A stretch of DNA of 64,000 bases from Tanypteryx hageni (taxonomy: Eukaryota > Arthropoda > Insecta > Odonata > Petaluridae), in the NCBI GenBank assembly GCA_028673005.1, contig CM054118.1, positions 63,855,401 through 63,919,400 of the forward strand. Reading direction: 5' to 3'. The position numbers and the translations under genes were made by a program. The notes under the pieces are model-generated. The model was not told the origin of the DNA. It made no database searches and was given only the letters and a program-made list of their open reading frames with translations. Below are positions 34,301 to 45,600 of this stretch, piece after piece. Within the stretch, counting starts at the first letter, position 1. Each line of letters begins with the position of its first letter.

Positions 34301-34429
34301 TACCACCAAGCTCGGTAAGTGTAAGTTTCCAGAAATAAGTATTATCCGTACATTTCCTGGTAAATGTGCACTTTTACTGATGTGCCTTGGTAAATGTTGG
34401 AATAAGTAAGAATGAGAAATGCTACATTT

Positions 34430-35700
34430 TAATAAATACGTTACTGTTACTTCTGAATTTTCATAATCAAACTCAAAATTTTCCACTTCAACCTCACGTT
34501 TCGAAATATCACAAAATATAGAATTTATATTTGTTTCTTGTACCTCTAGTTCTTCACCAAAACTAGATTCTTGACAATCTGTGGCATATAAATAATAGGT
34601 TCTATATCTTCTGAAAAAGTGGACAAGTTTTGACAAGGTGTCGTTTGTATTGCAGTCTGTTCTTTCTCAGGATCAATAGTTGTAGCAGTCATTTCAATTA
34701 AATGAGTTAAATCCTCTTCTGATTGCACTTCAGTAATTACGTCTGCTGGTAGGTTCGATGTTTTTAGGCCCAATTTCATTTTTGTTCCAAATAAAGCTTC
34801 GTAAGGAGTTTGCTTTATTCCATCATGGTATGCACGGTTCTTCATCTGAACAAATTTTAAACCTTGAGACCATTTGGTTGATTTGTTGGTGATCAGCCAC
34901 ATAGACAACATATTTTGTGCATCCTGATTTGCCCGTTCTAATGATCCCTGACTCGGAGAATCCATGAATAATCTTAATCCCGCCCCAAAGACTTGCCAGT
35001 TCAGTAATGGTTTTGTTAACAAATTCTCTTCCATTGTCACTCTGTAGTATTGATGGAGCTCCCAAAAGGTTCACTATATCTAATAAATTTTCAGCCACTT
35101 CGGAAGCTGTTTTTGTTTTCAAAGGTCGTAGAATCAAATTTAGTGAGATGGTCTTGATAATTAAGTATAAATTTGTTCTCATTATCTGATTGAGTGTGTA
35201 AATCAATCAAATCTACTTCAAGAATTTAATTCATTAACAACAATAGGTTTTATGACTATCCCTTTTTTCTTCCCCTTAGATTTTTGTTGACAAGCTTTGC
35301 ACAAACTTGAATATAACATAACTGCCTCAACAGTAACATTTTTTATTTATCACCAGATTCTTTCAAAAGTCTGTTAATGACCACCATGCCCGATGCTCAG
35401 ATGAGCATTATGGATTACATAAAATGTTTTCTCTGTTGTAACAAGATATTTAATGTTAGTGCCTTCACTGCCATCAGCAACTGGAGAAATTAACTTGTTT
35501 TCCTTTCCTACTGTTGTAATGTCATAACGTAAACAATGATAGTCCAGTGGTGTTTTTGAATGTTCCTTGAGTTTAGCATTACCCACATCTTTTAGGATTT
35601 GTTCATATGAATCTTTATTTATATAAACGTTTTTATTTTTAGTGGCGACAATGGCATCTAAAAGTTTATTAAAAATTTCTTTTATTATGGGTATCTGTAA
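34430..35700 (-). pseudogene. Ginger/gypsy-type integrase, frameshifted
   Basis: In order on the minus strand: an N-terminal helix segment (FNKLLDAIVATKN); GNAKLKEHSKTPLDYHCLRYDI; the HHCC zinc-binding region (HNAHLSIGHGGHNRLLKES...LYSSLCKACQQK); then the DDE core with LRPLKTKTASEVAENLLDIVNLLGAPSILQSDNGREFVN (second Asp) and, after a frameshift near 34940, SQGSLERANQDAQNMLSMWL (catalytic Glu) and GIKQTPYEALFGTKMKLGL. An acidic tail follows. The first Asp (IDLID) lies after a stop near 35210. At least three disruptions make it non-functional. Confidence 0.75.
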
Positions 35701-36900
35701 AAATAATATAAACGATATAAGAAACTTATAATAATAGCACTAACAATTTAATACCGACAGCTTAACAGTACCTTGGATGTTCTCTGACAATTACAGGTTG
35801 ACTTTGATGTATAATGGCAATTTTTCTTTCATTATGGGTTTCTGTGAAAATAATAACATCAACTGTATATAAAAAGAACAATAGTTTAATAACATAACAA
35901 TTTAATACTGACAGCTTAACTGTACCTTGTATGTGCTCTGATAATTACAGGTTGATTTGACAGATACAACAATTTGTTGTCCTAACCTCTAAACTGCAAC
36001 AGAATGAATTCTTATTCATATAAATGGTTTTTATTTTTAGCGGCAACAATGGCATCTAAAAGTGTATTACATTCAGTGCCGTAACTAGCTATTTTAGCAC
36101 CCAGGGCAAACTACCAAATATGCGACCCTTCATAAAAAATTCTCTAATAGCTTTATTTTTTACTATATAAATTTTGGGTGAAAAATTAATAAATGAAAAT
36201 AAATTATGTAATTTATCACTATAAATATATATAATTATAAATATCATTGCATACATACATAATTTAAATACAAAATGTAAATATTTTAATAGGTATCAAA
36301 GTTATTCTACTTGAATTTAATGCAGCAAACTCATCAATAAAAACAGAAATTTATATTCTGCTGTGGCATATTCTATAGAAAGAATAGATTAGCCCTGATA
36401 ATCTCTTTGCTGACCCATGCTGGATCTTAAATAATTCTTTACTAACTTCAGTTTGCTAAAGCTTTCACGTTGCTGTTGTTACAGGTAGTGTTAGGTATAT
36501 GCGAAGAGCAATAAATATATTAGGATAACTTTCCACAAGTGAATAGTCATACAGTAATTGTAGAATATCTGTAGTTTTAGTGGAAGATATAAGAAAAAAT
36601 AAAGTTCTTTAAATCAGTTAGTTGATTTTTAGGGGGCTTACAATGTGTAATGTCTGGAACAAGTATAGTAGTGAAATCTCCCGTCCTTGTGCCATACAAC
36701 CTTGGACAGCTTGCCAGTAACAATTTTTGCGCCCCTTCTTTAGTTGTGCCCGGGGCAGATGCCCCACCCTAGTTATGGCACTGATTAAATTTTTCTTTCA
36801 TTATAGATTTCTGTAAAAATAATGTATGTAACGTAAACTGGACATGAAAAAAAACAATTGTTTAATAACACTAACAATTTAATATCAACAGCTTAACACG
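35668..36900. repeat. Three ~150-bp direct repeats at the 5' side of the integrase
   Basis: Units at about 35668-35820, 35820-35965 and 36784-36900 share 'ttc(t)tttcattatgggtttctgt(a/g)aaaataat' and 'taacaatttaatac(c/t)gacagcttaac'. The phrase 'gcgacaatggcatctaaaagt' occurs at 35644 and 36043 (as gcaacaatggc...). The hAT MITE at 36074 interrupts the third unit. Confidence 0.7.
36074..36783. mobile_element. 710-bp hAT MITE with 8-bp target duplication
   Basis: Ends cagtgccgtaactag and ctagttatggcactg are inverted (14 of 15). Flanks attacatt (36066-36073) and attaaatt (36784-36791) match at 7 of 8, as expected for hAT. No transposase remains. Confidence 0.85.
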
Positions 36901-37653
36901 TATGTAAAAGTATGTTATATTTACATTTGCTGAGCTTGGTGGTAGTTGTGCACATTTACTGGGAAATTTATACATTTACTGGACAATGCACATTTACCGT
37001 ACTTCTAAACTGAAGCAGATGTCTGTGATGCTGCCATGTTGTGGCCTGTGTTGCGACGTTTATCCACATTTACCAGTGTCTCGAGGTAAATTTGCACATT
37101 TCCCCAATCCAATCGGTAATAGTATGTTATACTTACATTTACTGAACTTGGTGGTAAATGTGCACATTAACCGGAAAATGTACACATTTACCATGACACA
37201 TACTAGAGAATAATTTCCTTGATTAAAAATAATTTTTTTAGTGTTTGAGTGTCTGTGTGCGTGTTTGATCTTATGTTAGTCTGTTTGGCCCCTGTTGTTT
37301 TCATGAACTGCATAAACCATCGAACATTTGTTTGAGATATCAAGTTCCTGGCGAGAATCAATTTCCCATAAACTTGATGTACATATTTTTAACTGTTTAC
37401 CTCTAAAAAAAATTTTAAGTCTACAGTTTAGGAGTTGAAAAATATTTTAATTGCAAATTTAAATCAAACCTTTGTTTAGGTATTTATGAAATGGTGCAAA
37501 AACTGCAAAAGCACTTTTTAAATTTGGTTCTAGTTCTCCGGTCTCGTGACAACTTTTCATAATTTTTTATTGTTGATAATAAAAAAGTGGTTTAACAGTA
37601 AGAAAATGCTGCTGAAAGTATTTCTTCGCTTTTGGATGAATCGTTATCTATTA

Positions 37654-38100
37654 CAGGGCTAGACAAATTTTCTAAAAACGTAGGTGCCAGCTCCAAAACC
37701 TAGGAGCCAGCACACGATTTTGGCAGATATTTTTTATCATCATCAGAAAAATAAATTTTTAATAAATAGACATGAATCTGCTACAATAATTAAGCAATGA
37801 ACATTTATTTCTGTCACATTATGTAGCAGAACATAATAAAATGAGCTTTATGCACTGAAAAAGTCTAATGATATTCTGAAAACATTAGTTTATGAACAAG
37901 AATAAAAATTTGTACTTATTTTCAGGAACTTGAATGCTTTTGACTGAAATATTGTTATATTTTGCTGCTCCTACTGCTGAGCCGGACAATACAATATGAC
38001 TCCATTATAACCAAAACCTAACTATAGCACGCATATACAGTATTTAGGCGCCAGCATGAAAATCTTAGGCGACCTGGCGCCTGGGAATTTTTGAGCCCTG
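37654..38100. mobile_element. hAT MITE 1 of 3 adjoining elements
   Basis: Ends cagggctagacaaatttt and aatttttgagccctg are inverted. Flanks atctatta (37646-37653) and atctagta (38101-38108) match at 7 of 8. The interior has subterminal 'taggtgccagc'/'ggcgccagc' repeats. Confidence 0.8.
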
Positions 38101-38116
38101 ATCTAGTAAATTAGTG

Positions 38117-38341
38117 CAGGATTGGGCAAACTTAGCAGGCCACAATCCCCTTTCATTTGCTTGCACTTCCTCAGTTTAATCGCTAAATGAAATTTCAGTA
38201 AAGAGCATTTCCATTACTGCTAGAAAGAAAACAGTAAATAATTTTATTTGATAAAAATTAATGTAATAATAACAAAAAAATTTTAGAGGCAATTCAATGA
38301 AAATAGATACAACAGTCCGTTTTTCAGTTTGCCCGCTCCTG
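38117..38341. mobile_element. hAT MITE 2 of 3 adjoining elements
   Basis: Ends caggattgggcaaac and gtttgcccgctcctg are inverted with two mismatches. Flanks aattagtg (38109-38116) and aactagag (38342-38349) match at 6 of 8. The left flank directly abuts the right duplication of MITE 1. Confidence 0.65.
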
Positions 38342-38358
38342 AACTAGAGGACCTAGTG

Positions 38359-38487
38359 CACTGTTTCCCAAACTCCTGCAGCTGATTTTCAGTGGTGCTG
38401 CGTAAACCTATTACAAGGTGGGGATGTCGCGAAATTCTACTTATCCTTGAAAAGGTGCTGTGCCTACAAAAGGTTTGGTAATCACTG
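38359..38487. mobile_element. hAT MITE 3 of 3 adjoining elements
   Basis: Ends cactgtttcccaaac and gtttggtaatcactg are inverted with few mismatches. Flanks acctagtg (38351-38358) and atctagag (38488-38495) match at 6 of 8. Only 129 bp long. Confidence 0.65.
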
Positions 38488-38837
38488 ATCTAGAGAATCT
38501 CTTTATTTCCTAATAACTATACCTTCCACTTTTATTCCCCTCATTCTATTTTTTCCCCAACCCACCATTTTCACCCCTCCCTTTATATCCACCATCAACC
38601 CTTCCACTATCACTGCACTAGCTAGAAGCGTGAAAGAAAAACTTTTTCATTCTGAGGGCACATGCTTTCAAGATATTTATTCACCATTGGTCAATTATAG
38701 ATGTCATTCAAAATGGCCACTGATGATGTCTTTTATCCTCCTAATCCCTGGTTAGTTTTTATAGCCTGAGAACCCTGTGAGGAGTGTGAATATATGGGGA
38801 CAAATGAATTATTCAAGAAAACGTATAAAGAACCTAA

Positions 38838-41761
38838 CCCTTTCTAATTTTTTGTAGCGTTTGGAAAAATTTTTTACCATCGCATATTCCCGAGTACCCT
38901 ATTACTCATTTCTCTTAATTTCAAGGTTGCCGGAGTTATGGTTGCTGAAATATTTTTTGTCCATTATGATGGACAAAAGTACTCAATGGGTGATTCAGTT
39001 CTTAGTGTGAATATGTGGTATTTAATTGTTTGTCCATTTTTAGTTATAAATTCTTAACTATCAATACTGTTTTTAATATTATTATATAAATGCATAAAGA
39101 CGCTTTTATTTACATTAATATTTATTTACCAAGATATGAAATGCAGTGTTTATTTTTTGTCTGGGCACATTATTACAAGAAAGATATGCATTGCGGAGCA
39201 TATGATATGCATACTCACTATTGATTTTGTGATTAGGTCTAGTAAAATATTTTAAATAAAATTTTACTACATAATATCTTTTTGCATACAATATTGAAAC
39301 ATTTTACCATCATTTGAGTTTTATAAAATTACAGCATCAACTTTTAATGAAAAATATATTTATTTATATGAAGTGATTATATTCAGATATAATATAAACA
39401 GAAAGGCATTTCCTTTATTGACATTGAGATATTACATGTTTACTAGAGGAAGACATATTTGAGTAGTTGTACGCTCACTCTTTCTTTGTTATTACTTTTT
39501 GTAGTAATTCCTATCTTTGGTGAGGCAAAGGTGGCAATTACATTTTCCACAGAAGATGTGTCTTTCCTTTGCATCCTTCGAGTTTACATCTCGATGCTTC
39601 CTTCACACCATCCATTTTTGGAAAATGGTCCATTCTATCGTACCGTACATCTTGAACTGGAGTTCTCGGATCCCTTCTTCATACTTTTGGACTGTGCTGG
39701 TCACTAAAGCCTGCTGGACATCCTCTCCTCCTTTCAGTTATTTGTGATTTTATAAGTGATTCACCAACACAATTACGAAATTGAAGTAAATCAAGGCACT
39801 CCTTATTTGGTATATTCATGCATTTTAAATCCTGCCGATATTCAAGCCAGCTGTTGGTAAGTGCTAAGTCAAGTGCATGTGTGATCATGCAAAGTGTCCA
39901 TTTTCGTGACCTTATAAATGTCCTATATAAAGTGATGAAGTCAAATTTGTCTACTCCTCCCTTGGTTGAGTTATACTTAGATATTACTTCTGGACTGGGA
40001 ACATTTATGTACTGTCTTTCCTTCCTATCCGAACTTTATACTTCATCCATTGTTCCTTTACCAATAAAGTTGGAAGCCATCACAATTGTTGTTGTCCAGC
40101 CATTTAGTGAGTAGAACATCACCATCCCGGCTACACACTTCCTCACAATAACCTCTCACATTTTTAAAATTTCAGTATCGGAAATTAGTGGAGGGTTAGA
40201 AACTATATTCTTGCTGTTCCTGAGGCAAGAAGGTTTTTCCTTCTACATATTTGTATGAGATGATAGGAAATGAAAAATTATTGAAGTACAGCTGATGGTT
40301 TCCATTTTTAATTCGCTCAGCCAAATGTAGAAACAATGGATGCTCCGAGGCCCAATTGCTGTTGGTTTTGGGTATCAAGCTCGGTTGTCGCTCCTTGATA
40401 AATTATGAAGTCATAAGACAACCCACTTCTTCCACATAAGTGGAATACCTTCACCCCCCAAGGACAAGGCTTTCCTTTCACATATTGTTTAACATTCAAT
40501 GATCCTTTGAATAGAATTATTTATTCATCCACACAAAGATCCCTTTCAATCCTAAGCTGTAAACAATGTGATCCAATAGAATCATAAATAGGTCACACCT
40601 TATAAAACCAATCTTTATTTGCATTGAGTTCCATATTATTTACCATATATAAATTGTTTCTAAGTTTGAAGAAGTGATTTATGTCCATCGTTTCTTTGAA
40701 AATTTCTAATCTAATCCAGTACATTCTTACTTTTGTGTACCCAAGATTTCCCATAATTATATGTAGCCCAAACAGAATTTCTATTTCTTGCACATTAGTT
40801 GGTTTAAACTTTGAAGTATTATTTTGCAAGGCATATATATTCGTCATTTATGCTATTTATCAATCAACTCCTGGATGTATCTGTTGAAGTACTCATGAGG
40901 TGACGATAGATCCACAAGTTCTTCTTCTATGGGTTCCCATTCCTGATCTGAAGGTGGTGAGAAGAGCAGATTTCGACGCCACTGAATCTTCTTCTTTTCA
41001 GTCAGATTGTATGTTTCAAATAAGTTTTGATCTCCTGCTGATTGTAAATCATCAACATCTCTCTTTTCTTCTCCATCAATGTTTTCTACAATATCTGAAA
41101 ACATACCTTTGTTTATATACATAAGAAAACCGATGAAGGGTACAAATAGCTTTATTTTATACCTAAATACTTCATTTTTACATGCATCTATAATAGCAGG
41201 GTAAAATTAAGTTTAGGCCTAAGAAATCCTGTTACCTTTATCAAAATTCTCTTGTAATTCATTCTCATGATGCATTTCATCATCACTATTTTCCAAAATG
41301 GTAATTTCTGAAGCTAGACATCCCTAAAAAGTCGACACAAAATATAGTATGTTTGCATATGGCATACAACCTCCGAGAAATTATGTCCATAATAATGGAC
41401 ACCACAGTTCAGGTTGATAACTTCAGCCTAAATGTATATCTAATTATCTAGAATTGCATCAGACATTCATTTAAGAATATATTTTGTTCAAATAAAAAGA
41501 AATTACAGTAAGTTATGTAATAATATACAAAATCAAGTTTTATATGATACCAGCAAAACCTCGACTGCAACCAGCCATGTCTCAAAATGAATTCCCAGTT
41601 CTGAAACACTACTCCAAATGCAAGCTTCATCCAGCTACATATGCTCAATAAAGGTCAAATTATAAAAACATTGTATCATAATACCATTCATACAATGTAA
41701 CAACACCATCCAGGATGTCAAAGAAATGTGTCCATTTTAATGGGCATGGTGACTGAAAGGG
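38838..41761 (-). mobile_element. piggyBac-family element, 2.9 kb, decayed, CTAA target duplication
   Basis: Starts ccctttct and ends agtgac-tgaaaggg type sequence (CCCTTTC/GAAAGGG inverted ends), flanked on both sides by CTAA (38834-38837 and 41762-41765). Subterminal tgtccattatgatggaca (38959-38976) and gtccattttaatgggca (near 41730) resemble the subterminal inverted motifs of piggyBac elements. It contains a broken transposase on the minus strand. Confidence 0.8.
39510..41330 (-). pseudogene. piggyBac transposase (PGBD-like), broken
   Basis: Readable parts in order: acidic start (ENSDDEMHHENELQENFDK, then a GT donor-like site at 41236); EWEPIEEELVDLSSPHEYFNRYIQELID; MTNIYALQNN...IEILFGLHIIMGNLGYTKVRMYW; FKLRNNLYMVNN; DLCVDE (catalytic Asp region, stop just after); SLNVKQYVKGKPCPWGVKVFHLCGRSGLSYDFIIYQG; GKGTMDEV; PSPEVISKYNSTKGGVDKFDF...RTFIRSRKWT, with the conserved GGVD Asp; and a C-terminal Cys-rich zinc motif near 39600-39510 (CKLEGCKGKTH, FCGKCNCHLC) split by a frameshift. 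Several stops and shifts show it is dead. Confidence 0.8.
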
Positions 41762-42063
41762 CTAAGTCCCATCAATTACGCTAGCAAGGGATTTTAAGCT
41801 AAAATAAAAGGCAATTACTGAATCACTAAAATATATTAGCGAAAATTGAAATATAAAACTGGTTATGCCAGTTTATTATGATAATCAATGCAATGCAATT
41901 TTACTGTATTCGTTTTAGGATTGCGTAGTTCATCAAATCTATTCAAATTAAAAACTAGAAATTTAAAGAAATATGCTTACAGAAAAAATTTGAACGGTAA
42001 TATTAATTTTTATGAAGCAAAGCTATTGCTGTTAAATAGCTCGCGGATTTTAAATTGCGAATA

Positions 42064-42630
42064 CAGTAATAACCCTCTATATGTCGCCCCGCTATATGCT
42101 ATTTCGCATATACGTCAACAATCAATTTAGGAACATGTTTCCTTATAAGTTGCGTCGCTTCACATGCTATACGTCGTTTGCGAAGTGCTAAAAGCAAAAT
42201 TTCAGAAATTACAATTACGGTACATAAATTATTACTATAACAAGAAAATCCCTCGATTCGTCTTTTAATTTCATGTATTATTATTTATATAAATTTAATT
42301 ACGTGTTTAATTTCATTTTGCGACCTTTTGGGTCCTCTCCCGACCAAATGTGTGAACAATGTTACGCAGTAGTTTCAATTTCACTTACTAATATTAGCTA
42401 CAGGAATTTCATCATCATTATTATTATTTATCTTCATTTTGAGCAAATGCACCTTTCCAGCGTTTTTTATAAAAATCTTAATATAATTTCATAACTACGA
42501 AATATCCGCCTGGAACGTGACTCCAACATTTCCCATTGTTCTTGCGGGAAAATATGTTTCGCTATACGTCGTTTCGTTATAAGTCTCAGTTTTCAGGAAC
42601 GCATCTCCTACGTATAGCGGGGTATTACTG
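42064..42630. mobile_element. pogo/Tigger-type MITE with TA duplication
   Basis: Ends cagtaataaccctctatatg and cgtatagcggggtattactg are inverted with few mismatches, flanked by TA at 42062-42063 and 42631-42632. Internal 'ctatacgtcgttt' phrases occur in both orientations. 567 bp, no coding capacity. Confidence 0.85.
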
Positions 42631-42639
42631 TATTTCACA

Positions 42640-45600
42640 TCGAATGGCAATGAGATCGAATAAATGGATCAGTAATCTAATAAATTTTAATTTATTATGG
42701 AACTACTAAGTGGGTTGTAAAACGATTGAAATCTAATCTAATGAAAAATGACATAATACAGCGGCGGAGCAATAGGAAACGGGCCCTGGGGCAAGAAAAA
42801 TTGACGGGCTTCTCTTAACTAAGGTGACAAACCACGCCGATTTGTTCAGTAGGTAACGTACTCATTTGGACGACTGTTCTGATGACTCATTTTTACAAAC
42901 CTTTTCTATGCTATCCTATATTAAAGCCATTATCATAGGTTTGTACCCCGGCCTAGTTCTACTCGTTATATCAGACAATGTAATCGTGAGATACATAAAG
43001 ATTTTTACCTCGGCCATTTATCTTTTTCAATGGAATGCATTTGCACGGTAATATCAACCTATTTGACATTTTTTGCCAGTCCGTCTGCTGTTGGTTAGTT
43101 TACCTCTTTCCGATGAGAAAATCGAGACAACAAAGTAATGGGAAGCTTTCCTTATTACCATATCGAACGAAAATCTATGATAATTTGATTCGGAAATTAT
43201 TCGTATGAGTAACGAGAAATACCAATCTTTGTTTTTTCCCAATCTGAGATTTTGATTTCAAATTTCTTCCACCGATCTTGTAAAACTTCCAAAAATAAGT
43301 CGTTTCATTTCTTAGGGTGACTTCGATGTTATGAAACAATTTTGGCGCAGTGAGCGAGTGATTCAGGTGAACCAAACAATTTCATGATCATAACCGAATG
43401 TGAATACGAAAAAAAACATTTCGTCGGTAAACATAAATAGGAAATTATAGAGGCGGTAAGATTTTATAGTTTTATCGCGTGGGAGTTGGGGGTCCTTTCA
43501 GTTTTCTCTCCCTCGCTCCCTCTTTCACTCACTCCTGCGTCTCTTCTCAATCCCTTTACTCTTCTTCCTCTCACAGCGCTCACATTCCTCGGAAACTATT
43601 GTTTACTCGTCTGGACCTTGTCCTCGTTTTCATTTGTGTAAACAACGATCACTGGAGTCGGACATAAATTTAAAATCAACGGAAGAAAGTATTTGTAGGA
43701 AACATTACAAGAACGGGTCACGTACCTATACAGTTCCATTTGTTTTAGAAGATCTAAATTCGGCAAAGGGATGAAAAATTGAACCGCAATCGAAGGTTTT
43801 TATTAAATTGATATATTTTTCGAGTCCTTTCTTCATTATTGAAATTTAGTTCTCGCAATATATGGAATGACCAATTTTGATTATCATTCCTCCCACATCT
43901 GAGGGAATTATGGCATTTGCTTTTCTTTGCCATGCATATATGAATAAGCGCGAATGATACGAATTGGAAAGGTTAGGTAAACGATGAGGCTAGCGGGTTT
44001 ATTTAAGGGAATCGGCCAGAAGCCGCCAAGAAGGAGCAAACTCGTTTCGCTTACTCACGCTTACAGGGAGTTTGCTTCGCCCTGTCCATATCCGCGTAGC
44101 AGCTGCGCCGATTATACGCGTAAAACAGTGTAAATAACCGACGGGAATCAATGAAGAATATTATTAAGATCCATTATCAAATTAGGGAGAATTGAGATAG
44201 GGACTTGGAAATTAAACATACGTGCCACCTACATAAAGACCTTTATTTTTTTGTCGAAACTATTTTGGTAATTTTTCCGAGGGCTTAAAAAAAGCACATG
44301 GAATCCACAAGAGGCGTATTGTTCAGAACATCGACCGTTTTTTACAAGAAAAAATATAATCCTTTTTTCTTAGATTGAGCTTGCATGACACCCCGGCAAG
44401 TAACCGTCATTGCGCCGACGGCTTTAATTCTATTGACCTAATAATGATGCCGTAAATCTTTGAAGGAAGCCCGATTTTTGCAAAAATAACCGAGTATAAT
44501 GGGGTTGTCATGCTTTTAAATGTGTGATATTGTGTTATTTAATTATAGTTATTAGGCTTTCTTTACCGGCGAAGCGGTAATAGCGGAACGCCTTATGGGT
44601 ACGTCTGGTCCGTCCGTCGTAACTTTCATCTCCTAAACCGCTGGACGGGTTTTAATTTAATTAGATGAGTTATCTTTATTAAAATCCATCGCCTAATTGT
44701 GATTTTCAACTGAATCCATCAATTAGAACTTCCACTTTACATAATTACTTTAATAAACTTATACTCGTACCAAACTTTTACCTCCCTAGCTCTTATATGA
44801 TCTGTAAGTTATAGATTTAAAAAAATATTCGGATAGAGAACAAAATTTACTACAAGAAAATCTGCAAAGCCACGTAATTACGAGTTATGGTTTCGGAGAT
44901 AAAAATTCGAGAAAATCCCGAGCAAAACATCGCATATTTTGTTTACATCGATCGCTAAGACGGTTCTCTCAGCAAACAACAATTAAAAATCCATATATTT
45001 CTCTCCCATGCACTTATATGATCTGCAAGGTATAGATTAAAAAATTTATTTGGACAGAAAACAACATTTAATACAAGATAGTCTTTCGATACCGTTCCAT
45101 ACGTATTTCCCATTAAGAACGCCTTTGAAATCTGTGTATTCCATTTATGGAGTATACTTTTCCATCTTGTTTATACAAATAATACATTCAAAATAATTGC
45201 ATGTTCAATTCTTCGTTATATCAAAATGTTAAAGCGCTCGAGAACCGACCTGTTTGAGTGACCAGTGCCAGTAAACGGACCACGCACTGTGTAAAACACC
45301 GCGCAATTGTATGCGGAACTAATGACCGGAATTTGCACACTCAAGCCTTCCGTAATGAAACGCGGGAGGGAGTAAGGTAAAAGGCGGTTACCCAATTGCT
45401 AACACTATATCAAACTACTTTTAAACTCTGTATGATCAGTTATGTAATGTCTATGTTCCGGACTCGTGAACGGAGAAATACAATGCTAATCATGTCGGGA
45501 GACATTACTCATTGCTGTTGGAATCTTTGGACGTTTACGAAAGGCGGATAATGGACGTATTTCTTGTGCAGATAACAAAAAAATGTCCGCGTTTCATGAT

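Larger units (their letters stand above)
34230..37205 (-). mobile_element. Ginger-like integrase-bearing DNA element
   Basis: A broken integrase gene (34430-35700) is bracketed by subterminal arrays of ggtaaatgtgcacatttacc-like palindromic motifs at 34250-34410 and 36900-37205, which are inverted relative to each other ('ttaccaccaagctcggtaagtg' at left; 'cttacatttactgaacttggtggtaa' at right). The integrase resembles the gypsy-integrase-derived proteins of the SCAND3/KRBA2-like group and Ginger transposons. Exact termini and target duplication were not resolved. A hAT MITE is nested at 36074-36783. Confidence 0.65.
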
